Notes: a model not told the origin generated them from the sequence alone. 64,000 bases of DNA from Morinoia aosen (GCA_030386875.1 CM059563.1:44112102-44176101), one strand, 5' to 3'; counted from the first letter of the stretch, positions 21,303 to 33,949 are shown. Numbers and translations are program-made.

Positions 21303-22353
21303 ACACACAACGAAGAATGCGTGAGAGCTGAATGAAGTAAAGTAGGCACTAAAGATATTAATCCCGGAGGTTTACCTGTTATCTTATCCTAACAGCACCC
21401 CTCGATGGGATGCCTGCCCCATAGACAAACTTGACCTACAGCCTCTCCTATACCCTCATGAGGAGAGGTGAGCAGAGAATACAATAAACCGGTTTGCCAC
21501 AATGAATTTCTCCGAGTAAGCCCCAATAGCCTTGTACACACTATGGTGCACACCTATAACAATCATTAAACCAGCACAAACCACTCCTGGTTGTCTTGTT
21601 ATTGGTGGTTATTGGAGCTTCGAAGGCTGGTCCACCACTCCTGGTTGTTCTCCGCCAACTAATTCTACCTAGTCACCACAAAGTAGTTTGATCTGCACAG
21701 AAGTCTAATTGAAAGTTTCACTCGCGCTTTACGTAGTTTAGTTTTTGTGAGCTACGAAGCTCTAGGTAATACCTGGGCATGCAACCAAAAATATAACGAC
21801 TAGGTAGTGAAGTAGTGAAAGTACCTTTTGCCGAGTTGCTGTTTTGAAACACCGGAATCGTCAACATGTTTTGTGCTTAGCCTGACTCACTTTTTTGTGT
21901 GTACACCTAGTAGTCTATATACGCATAGAGCCCAACCATTCATTTACATTCAGAGGTTCTCGATACAAATTTCTTCGCACAAATTTGCTCACGATTTCGG
22001 TTCGAATTGCAAAAAGGATAATTTTACATGTACAGAAGGATTGAAGTACTTGATTTTCAATACCATTCTATTACGCGCAAAATGACACTCCTGGAACTAC
22101 TCAAGTAAGAAATTTTACATAAACAGCTTTTCGAGATTACTTTGAGAGAGAAGCAGTGATTGAACTGTTAAGAGGATATATTTTACTGCTTTCAATTCCT
22201 CGTTCAACTCTTGTCTCCTTTGATACAGTCTAAATGCAGCTGAACACGTCCAAGCACGCAACGCACTCGACTTTCTTTTACATTTCTACAAAAAACATCT
22301 TACGTTATATTTTTTAAATTTCACGATTTTTCATCATTCTCTAGGTGGGAGTA
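21303..22353. other. No assignable feature apart from a short duplication
   Basis: No gene or RNA gene seen. The phrase ACCACTCCTGGTTGT occurs twice (near 21580 and 21630), a small local duplication. The open frame at 21828-22085 (85 codons) has no recognisable motif. Confidence 0.5.
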
Positions 22354-22361
22354 CACAGAAT

Positions 22362-22898
22362 GGTAAATGTGTAGCGTTGGTCAGTAATCGATTTTCAGTT
22401 TTCGGTGTCTAATCGTAGTTAATTAGATCGAAATAAACAAGTTTTCTTCTATGCACTTTCCGTCGAAAATGAATACTTTACGAGTAATATCGGTAAATAA
22501 GTTACCGCAACTCCAGTGTTTGAAGCGGAAAGAAATTCATCGATCCCGTGGTAGGGCATCACTGCAATGAAGTCTCGCTTCCAGCGCGATCGTCATCAAA
22601 GACGAAACCAAACCTACCTCGTTAAATACTCATTTGACGAAAAAAGCGTATAGAAGAAAAGTTGTTTATTTTGATGTTATTACCATGATTCAAGCAACAA
22701 AAATTCGAAAATCGATGAGTAGCTGTTTATTCGAGCGCATTCGTCATCAAAGATGAAACTAAACCTAGTGCCATAACTCGTTAAATACTCGTTTCCGACG
22801 GAAAGTGCATTGAAGAAAAATTGTTTATTATACCTAATCACCTATTTCTGGCACCGAAAAGTGGAAAATCGATTACTGACCAACGCTACACATTTACC
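22362..22898. mobile_element. MITE family C (copy C7)
   Basis: A 537-bp element with ends GGTAAATGTGTAGCGTTGGT and the inverted ACCAACGCTACACATTTACC. It is flanked by CACAGAAT (22354-22361) and CGCAGAAT (22899-22906), an 8-bp duplication with one mismatch. The outer 25 bases differ from other C copies but match between its own two ends. Confidence 0.88.
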
Positions 22899-22906
22899 CG
22901 CAGAAT

Positions 22907-23780
22907 TTGTAGATTCAGTTCCTCTTGAGTCTGCATTCCATGGCGTAGAACTAGAACTACTGTCGACGCGGAAGATAAATATTAATCGGACAGCACCAGA
23001 ATAATTTCACAGACCATATTTCAAAAAATATCTGCGCAGACTCTCTCCCCGACTCATGCCGTCATAATTTCTTGAAATTATAACCCTTCTAACTCGATCA
23101 ATTTATTTTTCAGGCACTACTAACCATTTCCTGCAACATTATTTTGCATTCATCATCGTTGTGATTTGCATTTCAGGTAGAAGTGCTAATTCTAAAATTT
23201 ATATTAATTGTAACTGAGGTTCCTTCTTTCTTTCACGCCCTTCATATTACATTACTAAAACGACATCCTGGTTTCTGCACCACCTGATGTGCTGTCACTT
23301 TTGAGGGATTATTTATATTTACAATGACCAGAAGCTAGTGCAAAATAATGTGGTTTTTCTCCGACGTAATTGTTTTACAAACGCAAAACTTTGAGATACA
23401 AAAGTATCAAACAAGAGCAAGGTTCGAGTAGTGCATTGATAACTAATCTCCTCTGGCCGAATTGTTCGAAGTTTTCTCTGATTTTGAGTACTGAAGTGAA
23501 AGTAGCAACAAGAATATTACGAGCAATATAAACAATTTTCAGGCGAATATTACACTTTACAGTATTTATAAAATTATCCCTATTACTGAATTTTCCTCGA
23601 CATGAATTCACTTGAAGTGAAATAAATTTCCCTTTCGCGAGAGAAATACAATTCTGAACAGAAATCAAAAAGCTTTATGCTGAAGCCGTCAAATCCGCTT
23701 TTAAAGCTGCCTCGACCTGAAGAAATTCGCGTTCTTTAGAATGAAGTTCACTGACAATACAATACAGAGCAACATAATGC
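22907..23780. other. No assignable feature
   Basis: AT-rich sequence between MITE C7 and the 25-bp minisatellite. The 97-codon minus-strand open frame at 23375-23668 shows no motif that I recognise. Confidence 0.45.
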
Positions 23781-24480
23781 AACAATACTGCGCAACGCAA
23801 TTCAACACAATACTGCGCAACGCAATGCAACACAATACTGCGCAACGCAATGCAACACAATACTGCGCAACGCAATGCAACACAATACTGCGCAACGCAA
23901 TGCAACACAATACTGCGCAACGCAATGCAACACAATACTGCGCAACGCAATGCAACACAATACTGCGCAACGCAATGCAACACAATACTGCGCAACGCAA
24001 TGCAACACAATACTTCGCAACGCAATGCAACACAATACTTCGCAACGCAATGCAACACAATACTGCGCAACGCAATGCAACACAATACTGCGCAACGCAA
24101 TGCAACACAATACTGCAATACTGCGCAACGCAATGCAACACAATACTGCGTAACGCAATGCAACACAATACTGCGCAACGCAATGCAACACAATACTGCG
24201 CAACGCAATGCAACACAATACTGCGCAACGCAATGCAACACAATACTGCGCAACGCAATGCAACACAATACTGCGCAACGCAATGCAACACAATACTGCG
24301 CAACGCAATGCAACACAATACTGCGCAACGCAATGCAACACAATACTGCGCAACGCAATGCAACACAATACAGCGCAACGCAATGCAACACAATACAGCG
24401 CAACGCAATGCAACACAATACAGCGCAACGCAATGCAACACAATACAGCGCAACGCAATGTACAGCGCAACTCAATGCAG
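23781..24480. repeat. 25-bp minisatellite, 27 full units
   Basis: Unit TACTGCGCAACGCAATGCAA plus CACAA. Units begin at 23786 and every 25 bp to 24111, where an 8-bp partial unit (TACTGCAA) resets the phase, then from 24119 every 25 bp to 24444. Variants are clustered: TACTTCGC at 24011 and 24036, and TACAGCG in the last four units from 24369. Because 25 is not a multiple of three and the unit lacks stops in most frames, long open frames appear in all frames; they are not genes. Confidence 0.95.
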
Positions 24481-24885
24481 ATCAATGCAGTGTAATGCTC
24501 TTGAAAAAATTCCCATGGAGGCAAGGCAAAGAACGGAGGGAAACACATGGCGTATACTGCAGGTAAAGTTAGCACATTCTGATGAGTTTATCAGAACAAA
24601 TAATCGGCTAGAGTCTTGACAAATCTCCCTACAATGCGGAGGTAACCGACAGAAATTGTCGTCAGTAGCGCAACTACACGACTAGCCCACGGACGTTCCT
24701 AAAAAAAGGAGGAAGATAACGGGCTGTGAACGAATACCATATAGTTAGGTGTGTTCAGAGTGGTAAAACAAGGTTTAACGGAAGAACACCTAGAGCAAAT
24801 CGTAAACTTTCCGGCAGATGTCGTACGGGATAAGTCCCTAACAATTCTAATATAAGAATTAACTACAACTATAAGCCTGGGCAAA
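24481..24885. other. No assignable feature
   Basis: Unique-looking sequence after the minisatellite. No gene, RNA gene or repeat identified. Confidence 0.45.
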
Positions 24886-24989
24886 GTTTAGCAATGACAA
24901 TAGCAATTAAATTCTAGTAATAGCTACAAGTTCCAGTAATAGCAATTATGTTCTAGCTATAACAATTAAGGGTAAATGTGGAATGTTTG

Positions 24990-26294
24990 GGTCAATGTGA
25001 AGTTTAATGCAATCACGGAAAATGATAATTCCGATCGCAAGAATCATTAAAGGAACCCATTTAAAAACCTTTTACATGAAAGACATTCTGCTCGCTGATG
25101 CGTTATTTTCGAATTATTCAACTTGGAAGTTGGCTTTCGCAGCGAGCGCGCCAAGCGGAATTTAATTAATAACGGAAGCTAGCCCCCTATTACAAACGTA
25201 AAGAGGTTGCGTCGAGAGAGGAAGCCACAGTTCTTCTAGTGAAAATTATAAATAAATGTTCTAACCCACGCATTTCCAACAATGACATTGTGCTCGCTGA
25301 TGCGTTGTGTTTACATCAGCTCCAAAATGGCGGCCACCCGGTACGCTGTTTGGCTCGCTGGTCCATGTGAGCGTCGATGACAGTGTTGCCATACGCGCGC
25401 TCCCGCTTCAAAGACTTGAGTTTCGGCAACTAATTTACCGCGGACGTCACCCTAATGGGTGAGTTACAACCTTTATTTATAATTTTCACTAAAAGAACTG
25501 TGGCTCCCCCTCACGACCCAACCTGTTTACGTTTGTAATAGGGTGTTAGCTTCCGTTATCAATTAAATTCTGCTTGGCGCGCTCGCTTCTTTTGGCGCGC
25601 GAAAGCCAACTTAAAAGTTTAATAATTCGAAAATAACGCATCAGCGAGCAGAATTTCATTCGTGTAAAACGTTCGGTAAATCTGAAGGATATGACAGTAA
25701 TCGATTTTGTAAATTTCAACTCCTAAACATAGTTAATTTAATCAAAATAAACAAGTTTTCCACTATGCACTTTCCGTCTGAAATGAGTATTTTATTAGTT
25801 ATAGCGGTAAATGACTCACCGCAACCCCAGTGTTTGAAGCGGAAAGAAATTCATCGATCGCGCGATATGGCAGAGTCTCGCTTTCGACACGCTCGTCATC
25901 AAAGACGAAACAAAACCTACCGCTATACCTCGTTAAATACTCATTTGACGAAAAAAGTGTATAGAAGAAAAGTTGTTCATTTCGAAGTTATTACCATGAT
26001 TCAAGCCACAAAAATTTGAAAATCGATGAGTAGCTGTTTATTCGAGCGCATTCGTCATCAAAGAAGAAACTAAACCTACCGCTATAACTCGTAATATAAT
26101 CATTTCAGACGGAAAGTGCATAAAAGAAAACTTGTTTATTTTGATTTAATTAATTATGTTTAGGCACCGAAAAGTTGGAAATCGATTACTGTCATATCCT
26201 TCAGATATACCAAATGTTCTTAAATGGGTTCCTTTAGTGATTCTTGGGATAAGAATTATTATTTTCTATGATTGCATTAAACTTCATATTGACC
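24990..26294. mobile_element. Foldback MITE, family A (copy A3), holding C3
   Basis: Starts GGTCAATGTGAAGTTTAATG and ends CATTAAACTTCATATTGACC, flanked by the exact 8-bp repeat AATGTTTG (24982-24989 and 26295-26302). MITE C3 lies near its right end. The centre (about 25270-25440) differs from A1, A2 and A4: it has extra sequence with pieces resembling family C (GCTTCAAAGACTTGAGT, CAACTAATTTACCGC). Confidence 0.9.
25675..26211. mobile_element. MITE family C (copy C3) in A3
   Basis: A 537-bp element with ends GGTAAATCTGAAGGATATGA and the inverted TCATATCCTTCAGATATACC. It is flanked by AAACGTTC (25667-25674) and AAATGTTC (26212-26219), an 8-bp duplication with one mismatch. Removing it restores the family A sequence GTAAAACGTTCTTAAATGGG as seen in A4. 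Confidence 0.9.
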
Positions 26295-26907
26295 AATGTT
26301 TGCCAGTAATCGATTTTCGAGGTTTCGGTAACTAAACTCAGTTTATTAGACCGAAATAAACAAGTTTTCTTTTATGCACTTTCCGTCGGAAATGACTATT
26401 TTACGAGTTATAGCGGTGAATAACTTACCGCAACTCTGGTGTTTGAAGCGGAATGTAATTCATCGAGCGCGCCGTATGGCAACACTGCAATGGAGTCTCG
26501 CTTCCGACGCGCTCGTCATCAAAGACGAAACTAAACCTACCGCTCTAACTCGTAAAATACTCATTTGTCGCATAAAGTGTATAGAGGAAAAGTAGTTTAT
26601 TTCGATGTTATTACCGTGATTCTAGCAACAAAAATTCGAAAATCGATTAGTAGCTGTTAATTCAATCGCATTCGTTATCAAGGACGAAAATGAACATACC
26701 GCTATAACTCGTAAAATAGTTATTTTCGACGGAAAATGCATAGAAGAAAACTTGTTTATTTCGATCTAATTAGCTATGTTTCGGCATTGAAAACTTCAAA
26801 ATCGATTACTGGCAAACATTCATTATTTACCCAATCAAGTTCTAACAAAAGCAGTCAAGTTTTATCTCTATAGCAATTAAGTTCTAGTAGTAGCAGCAAT
26901 TAAGTTC

Positions 26908-27454
26908 GGTAAATCTGAAGGAGATGACAGTTGTCAATTTTGTAAATTTCGATGCCTTAGCATAGTTAATTAGATCGAAATAAACAAGTTTTCTTCTATG
27001 CACTTTTTGTCTCAAATGAGTATTTTATTAGTTATAGCGGTAAATGACTTACCGCAACTCCAGTTTTTGAAGCGGAAAGAAATTCTTTGATCGAGTTGTA
27101 TGGCAATACTGCAATGGCGTCTCGCTTCCAGCGCTCTGTCTTGAAAGACGAAACCAAACCTACCGCTATACCTCGTTAAATACTCATTTGACGAAAAAAG
27201 TGTATAGAAGAAAAGTCGTTTATTTCGATGTTATTACCATGTTTCAAGCAACAAAAATTCAAAAATCGATGAGTAGCTGTTTATTCGAGCGCATTCGTCA
27301 TCAATGACGAAACTAAACTTACCGCTATAAATCTTAAAATACTCATTTGAGACGAAAAGTGCATAGAAGAAAACTTGTTTATTTCGATTCAATTAATTAG
27401 GTTCAGGCACCAAAAAGTGGAAAATCGACAACTGTCATCTCCGTCAGATTTACC
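26908..27454. mobile_element. MITE family C (copy C6)
   Basis: A 547-bp element with ends GGTAAATCTGAAGGAGATGA and the inverted TCATCTCCGTCAGATTTACC, flanked by the exact 8-bp repeat TTAAGTTC (26900-26907 and 27455-27462). It is very similar to C2, including the internal ATGCCTTAGCATAG segment. Confidence 0.92.
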
Positions 27455-27490
27455 TTAAGTTCTAGCAATAGCAAATAACAGTAGCCTTTT

Positions 27491-30400
27491 AGCTTAACGT
27501 CGCTCACAAAGTGTTTCAAACGGGCGAGAACCCTTCGTGATCTCAAATTTATGTTAGGCCAGAGTGGTGGACCTCCTGCTTGATTAAGCAGGTAAGAATT
27601 ACTGTATATGTTGACTAGCGCTATCCGTCACTGCAACCCACCAAAACAGTCATCCGGTCTTAGGGTCTCCATAGCTGACGAGAAGGAAGTCCTGGTTCCA
27701 GGCCTTCATCTCTCGCGGAATGAAACCGCTACCCTGAAACATCGTCGCCCCTGCCCCCATCCACCCCTGGACCAGCCGCTCGTCTAGCAGATCATCCTCA
27801 CGTTCAGTAGTTTCACAAACGCACACATACTCTCAGAGGTTATGGCGAGAATCATGACAGAGGCCACAAAGATTAGGCACTACACAAAATGAACGGAATA
27901 CGTCAGCCATCGGGCCTGGTCATGGAGCTAGGATACATGGAGGTAGTATAGCTGATTCCGATCGGGCTCAATTTGGTCGCAAAAGTTGAAAGTCTCGGGC
28001 ACTGTCAAGGCCTGACACGTCACAATTCTGAGCCAACCATAGACGCTTGGCTGAAGTTGCTCTACCCATCTTCACTACAACTCCTCCTCTCATTTTCCAA
28101 AGCAAGATTAGTACCACACCACAAGTCGAAGGGTGAGGTGTGCGTGCAAGTCACTCTAATTTGTTATAATCAAAGGCCTGTAATCTTTATAGTTTTCAAC
28201 TCTTAATGTACTTTTGCTAGTAATTTTGATATTATTAAGTGTCCTCAAGTGGGGAAGCCCAATTTATTATCTTTCGGAGTCTTAGAATCCCAAATTAATG
28301 ATTAACGATTATACGATTAACTCAACAGCTAGAAGAGCATTAAGCGAGCGTGTGCGCACTCTATCGTAGTCAGTAGGTAACTGACTTCCGTGCTGACGTC
28401 ACACTTGCGAGACGGCTATTGGTTACCTCAGACATAGGATAAATATCAAAAACTGGTTCTCTTCACAGACGGCTATGCTCCCCCCATATATACTCACTCC
28501 ACGGGCCTGGTATACTGCTGCCCGTACCTCTTGAATCTCTGGCGTTAACGAACTTCTTTTTCTTTCTTGGCGCGTTGCAGTGATCAGGGTTGATTTCTGA
28601 GTATCGGTAGGCATTAGTGAGGAAATAGCGCCATGAGTATCTGTAAATTAGTGTAAAGTATATAATTCCTTCAAAACAAAGGAAAATCACGAAAGATTCT
28701 CGTTCCGAGTTCAAATTATTGATCTTATTACTAATTGCAGGAATTTCAGTACAAGTTCTAAGCCGTCAATGTAGTGTTATGGAATACAATACAGGGTTCT
28801 GCAGTGAAATACACTGCAACGCAAAACTCAGCGTCTCGACGAGTCCGAGCTCTCGTATGTAGACATTCAAAAGCTGCTGCCCCGCGGCCCTCGGTTCATT
28901 GTGTGAGGCCCTCCAGAACCTGATCAAATAACATTTTTGTAGCTATTGGTTTCATTAAGTGAAACAGCGTAGAGCCCTTCAGGTGGTAGCTTTTTCTAGA
29001 AATATATTACATGTACTGAATAATTTAAAACTGAGCGCTGCTTGTTGGTGGGTGATGAATTTCTTCCAAGTATATCATGCACCAGCTCAAGCTATCCGGA
29101 ATAGAGTTAAGTAGCTTTTTTGAGAGTTTACATTAAAATTTGATTTAACTCACTGAAAAGAATGTGATGTTGTTCGGGAATAACTGGCGGTCTTCATTGA
29201 GTCGCATAAAATTATTTATATGTACTTGTAAGTGAACTTGTCAGCATGGAGACTGATTAAAGGTGGGAAATAAAGTTCAATTTTCCAATGCAGACTCCTT
29301 ATTTTGATCTATAAACATGATTCCCAAATAAATCTACGATAAAGTAGGATTTTTGCATGCCTATCTTATTGCAGCAGATGCTTTACGATGCTGTATGGGC
29401 GGCGCCAAGAGTAGGAGCATGCGAAATTTAAAAAAAAAGCAAAAATAATTTTGGGTAATCGTTAATTATCTTGCTTTTTGACAACTTTTTATCCATACGA
29501 AAGCAAATGAGGATATTAACACACCACTAAGCCTTGATTAGCGTTAAGCAGTTCCTGTATCAAACTCACCGGGCCACGAGATGCTAAATGTACGATGTGG
29601 CCTCGACACGCAATAATTGCGAGTTTTCGTCATTTGGAATCTGTGGGGGATCTTGAATCTCCAATTTTATCAGAGTATTAATGACGCTAGGCATTAATCA
29701 AGTCAAATCCGTTCTGCTTTACGATTCTCCTTGGTAGAGTAATTTACCAAGTTGAATGATAAGGGCCCTAAGTATTTTCTAGCAATACTGTCCTCATGTG
29801 GCTCATTTCAATTATTTTTGTAAACGTTAGCATCGTATTCTGTGTGAACCCGCTCATCTGTTTACCGTGTGCCTGAGTTAATTATATTAAAATTAATTAT
29901 AATTATATTTATAATTACGTTCCTGACAGGATGGCTGGACGCCACTGAATTTATCCGAGCCCAAAATGAGCTATGTTCAAATGTTTCAATTTTAATAGCC
30001 TTTAGAAACACATAATAGCCATCAAGAAACTATTTAATAGCCATCAAGAAACTATTTTCTTGATGCATCACTTGTTAATAAATTTCTTGATGTATTTATT
30101 AAAGTATACCATAAACTAACTTTTTTCTGAGTAAACCCTACGGAAATTACATCTAATATTTCATTTACTTTTATGTCATTGCAAAATATTTGAACATAAG
30201 TCTACGGAAATAACAACAAGTATTTAGTTTACTTCATACTTCGTGAAACGCTTTTGAAATTTATAGTTTTCAGTTTTTACTTTAATAACGCTATGAAGCA
30301 GTGTGACATCCAACCAACCAGGGTGGTGAAAATTTAATTTATATTTTTAAAGTAGCATCTTTATTTTTGTTGTTGTTATACTGTATTTTCATTCAAAAAA

Positions 30401-31097
30401 TGGCATGAAATCAATTATGGGTACTAAATTTCTCTTCATTTTAGTATAGCTCAAGTCTTTTGACCATAGATGCAGGTCAAACATTATTTTCATGTTGCTA
30501 TTGTTATGAATGAGTTAAAATGCCTCCCATGATGAGCCTGTGTTCGTACATCAAGGAAAGCGGCTTGCTTCGCGTCAATATAAGACTACGATGATGGCAC
30601 GGGATGTATACCGTGGGGATGTATACCAACATATCAAAAACTCTAAAACTATAAAAGAATTTAGAGTAAATGTGTCCCGTCATTTTGCATCTCTGTCATA
30701 GGGCCTGCAGCACTTCGGTGGGAATTTCCCATTTACCATAAATTTTTATTTTCCTGAAATTCCTGTTAGAAAATTAGAACTTATTTTATTTTACGTTCGC
30801 TTAGTCATTCCAATATTTATCTTACTTATTTCTGTCACTATAATGAGCACCACAGCCGTCGGTTCAATGCAGCGGAACGAAAGTCGTTTTTTTCCAAAAT
30901 TAGGAGTATTTCCTCATCTTTATCTTTATTTTCTCTTTTCTGTATTTTTATTTAACATCTGTATGACAATCAAACTCTAAAACACATTTTTGTGAGTTCA
31001 TCAATATATAGGTTTATAGATGTGAGGGCTGTGCTATGTTTTTAATAAATTAATGTTTGGCTAACATAGTGTCACTATTTCGAAATCATTCACGAAG
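27491..31097. other. Long stretch without assignable genes
   Basis: I see no supported gene in these 3.6 kb. Around 27480-28210 the base composition is higher in GC than further right, and it may hold an old, unrecognised element. At 30010-30060 the phrase TAATAGCCATCAAGAAACTA occurs twice in tandem. At 28394-28460 there is TGACGTCA followed by ATTGG and ATAAATA, which could be promoter-like by chance. The rest is AT-rich. Confidence 0.45.
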
Positions 31098-31249
31098 ATG
31101 TTTCAATCGATTGCAGCTGAGCTGGGGGGAGGGGGTAATAAGGATTTTATTTTTTTCTCAGTGCGTTCAGTGCACACTAGCATTGAACTTTCAAATCAGA
31201 AAAAACTCTTGATTTCCGTAATTAAAATTATTACTGTGGGCCACTGTTT

Positions 31250-32073
31250 AATCTACTTCTACGTGCCAAATTTTGTAAATATTCGCCACTCAGAAGTGAT
31301 ATCTGACCACAATGTTATTCTATTTTATCCCATGTACCCATTTCCGTATAATGCTGAAGAGAATACCGATAGGATGTGAACTCCGAGATGTTTTCTTGTT
31401 TGTTGTGTTGTTCCTTGACTGTAACCTAAATTTTCTTGAAAATTTTCATTAGGAAATAAAAACCAGTTCATTTTTACGTTTTTCGATGTCTTCTTTCTTA
31501 TTAGTTTTTTCCGAATAATTTCTTACGATTGCAGTGAGTTCGACTGTCATTTTCGATGTAGTGGGAGGTAGGTTGTTTTTATCTTTTTGTTTTATATATC
31601 TATATGAATATGTTTTTTCTTATATTTTTTTCAATAAGTATATATTTAATATGTGTGTGTACCCCTGTAGGTATATGTATATCTACATAAATTGATATAC
31701 ATGTTTCTATTATTTACGTGAGAACAATATGGCTAATTAATTTTATTACACTTGCGAAATGATTCAAAAATAGATCTATCACTTACCCAGGGGGCGTTTC
31801 TGTGAATATGATAAATGAAAAATATAATTAGACAACTGAAATAAAGCGCAATTTGAGCATATGAATCGTGGTAAAATTATTTTTATGTTCGTATGTTAAA
31901 CAAGCTCTGAATTTTTATTTTGAGTATAAGTTTGTTTACGTATTTCTCCCAAAATTTTGTAGATATTTGCAAATCATAAGTGGTGTCCAGCTAACACTGT
32001 ATCACCATTTTATCCCATGTACCCATGTCCGCATGATATTGCAGAGAATACCAAGAGGATATGAAATATGTTT

Positions 32074-32120
<47 letters not shown>

Positions 32121-32290
32121 CCTCGACGGTAACTTTCGTTTTCTTAAAATTTCTGTTAGGAAATTAAAAACCATTTCATTTTTACTTTTTCGAAGTCTTT
32201 TTCCTATTACTTATTTTTCCTTAGGTTATTTCTTACGATTACACAGAGCTTGACTGTAATTTTAGATGTAGCAAGTGCAAGATTGTTTTT
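31250..32290. repeat. Diverged direct duplication, about 330 bp per copy
   Basis: 31250-31580 and 31950-32290 align by eye. Shared blocks include TTTTATCCCATGTACCCAT, GAGAATACC.A.AGGAT, GGAAAT(A/T)AAAACCA and ATTTCTTACGATT. The right copy contains a TTG microsatellite (32074-32120) where the left copy has only TTGTTTGTTGTGTTG. A diverged segmental duplication or two old copies of one element. Confidence 0.6.
32074..32120. repeat. TTG/GTT microsatellite
   Basis: About 15 uninterrupted TTG triplets. Frames across it encode homopolymers (Leu, Cys or Val) and are not evidence of genes. Confidence 0.95.
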
Positions 32291-32548
32291 ATGTTTATTA
32301 TTATTTTTCTTATATTCATTTTAACTTTTTCTCAATACTTGATAGTCATTTATGATGGTGTTTCAATCTGTTTCGGTATAGCTTTTTTTTTCTTCTCCTT
32401 ACTTCGATTCAACTAACAACCTAGAAATTTCGAAGAATTCTTTAGTAGTATTTGAATCATTTATAAGTTGTCTGCCATCTCTGGCAATATAAAATATCCA
32501 AGAGATGATATTTTTTGTCTTTGATTTGACTATCCCTTGACAGGGTTA

Positions 32549-32674
32549 ATCTATTAGCACGCCGCGTATGGTTTGCCCACTAGTACACCTCGTATAGTTT
32601 GTCCATTAGTCGCCTCGTATGGTCTATCTATTTGCACACCTCGGATAGTTTGTCTATTAGTGCTCCTTGTATGG
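32549..32674. repeat. Degenerate tandem repeat of about 26-28 bp
   Basis: Four to five diverged units of the type CACCTCGTATAGTTTGTC plus ATTAGTG. It lies just before the decayed LINE that starts near 32896. Confidence 0.65.
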
Positions 32675-32895
32675 AACGTTTGCCTTAGGACGTCTTATAT
32701 TAAGAAATTTTTTAAAGTCAATATGTTGGTATGAATCTCATGTGGCAACGTTTTTGGAAATGAACAATTTTTCTTTTTTCTTTCTTTCTTTAGTTTTGTG
32801 TGATTATCTCAAATTGTTCCTCGCTCAAAGTGTGAGAAAACCTGGCCCTCTTGATTTTTCAAGGAGACCCGCCCCTTAAATACGAAATTTTCAAA

Positions 32896-33937
32896 ATGAG
32901 TGAAGAGTATCCAGCGGGTCCTCAACGAAGATCAATGGAAAATTTGCAACAGTTACGCAACGAAGGAACCAAAGGAGGCGCTTTTGGAGAGATGGAACGA
33001 ATGAGCAATAGATTCAATGCTCAATGAGTTTAGTGAAGAAAATGAGGAAAGCATGCCAGCTGACTTGAGTGCCACTGAGATAATGAAGATTGAGAGGTAG
33101 TTGGCAAAAATCGAAGAAACGGTGTTTTCGGCTCAGTCTGGCACTCTAGCAAACCTGAAAGTACCAAAAAGCTGCAAGAAAAGAGAGAAGGAAATATGTT
33201 CCTTTAACGCTTGCCGAGGAAAAGTATTTTAATAGGTGCTTCTCTGTCACGTACGGTACTGGAAAGAAGAAGATGGTGGGGCCTTTTGACATCATTAAAA
33301 GCATTGAAGAATTAACTGGCTCTAAACCAAAGAGGATTTTCAGCATGAGCCGTGAAATGATGATGGTGGAGGTTCAAAGTGCACAGCAATTAAGCGGAGA
33401 GAATTTTTGACCTAACGGGCGTGGAGGGGGCACCGTGCCAGACTGCTGAGTACAGCCGATTTAATCATTCAGTAGACCTCATCTACATCAACGACTTCGA
33501 CATTATGGATGCCGAAGAATTCAAGACTGGACTTCAGGAACAATGCAACGTTAAGAAAGTTGCCAAGCCTTCCTTATAACTTTCAAACAACCGACCGTCC
33601 AATACAGCATTTACATTCCAGGGGAAAGGCAAGATACCGAAGTGTACTCATTCAAGAATAAACCAATGAAGTGCTTTAACTGCCAAGTATATGGACACAC
33701 TGCCAAGCGCTGTCGCAACACCTCAGCTGTGTGCAGGAAGTGCGCTCAGGTAGGGCACTCCTCTCTGAACTGCACGTCTGATCAACTGAAGTGTCCTCAC
33801 TGCGAGGGTCCTCATTCTGCTGGAAGCATCGTGAGTGCGAGGGAAGTGGAGAGAAGTTTGCCGGAGATAATAGAAAAGGAGAAAGTAACCATGAGGCGAG
33901 CGAAGCAAATTAGAGAAGGTACAAATGTAATCGAGTA
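32896..33937 (+). pseudogene. LINE gag, first unit, with three zinc knuckles
   Basis: The frame from the ATG at 32896 is broken by stops, but a gag-like domain can be followed (ELTGSKPKRIFSMSREMMMV near 33315; IYINDFDIMDAEEF near 33485). It is followed by three cysteine-histidine knuckles in an open frame at 33642-33938: CFNCQVYGHTAKRC, CRKCAQVGHSSLNC and CPHCEGPHSAGS. Such proteins bind the element RNA and guide the particle to the nucleus. The same domain order is repeated just downstream, which is unusual. Confidence 0.7.
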
Positions 33938-33949
33938 AGTGCAACCATC

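Larger units (their letters stand above)
24971..26831. mobile_element. MITE family C (copy C5), holding A3 and C3
   Basis: Ends GGTAAATGTGGAATGTTTG and the inverted CAAACATTCATTATTTACC, flanked by CAATTAAG (24963-24970) and CAATCAAG (26832-26839), an 8-bp duplication with one mismatch. MITE A3 sits only 19 bp from its left end. Its own sequence is 24971-24989 plus 26303-26831. Confidence 0.85.
24886..27490. repeat. Degenerate AGCAATTAAGTTCTAGTAAT tandem repeat hosting two MITEs
   Basis: Short, loosely repeated units around AGCAATTAAGTTCTAGTAAT are visible at 24897-24970, 26832-26907 and 27455-27480. The three pieces were one small array. MITE C5 (24971-26831) and MITE C6 (26908-27454) inserted separately into it. 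Confidence 0.6.

Noticed and set aside
23675-24619. Open frames of 90-290 codons in all frames (C-V-A-L-R-C or N-A-T-Q-Y-C repeats)
   Set aside because: A consequence of a 25-bp repeat without stops; the period is not a multiple of three, so all frames stay open.
25765-26595. Small open frames beginning MHFPSEM in MITEs (25765-26019 and 26374-26595)
   Set aside because: They start in the shared inverted repeat (TGCACTTTCCGTC) of family C; the frames differ between copies and no domain is seen.
31868-32253. Open frames with poly-Cys, poly-Leu or poly-Val
   Set aside because: They are created by the TTG microsatellite at 32074-32120.
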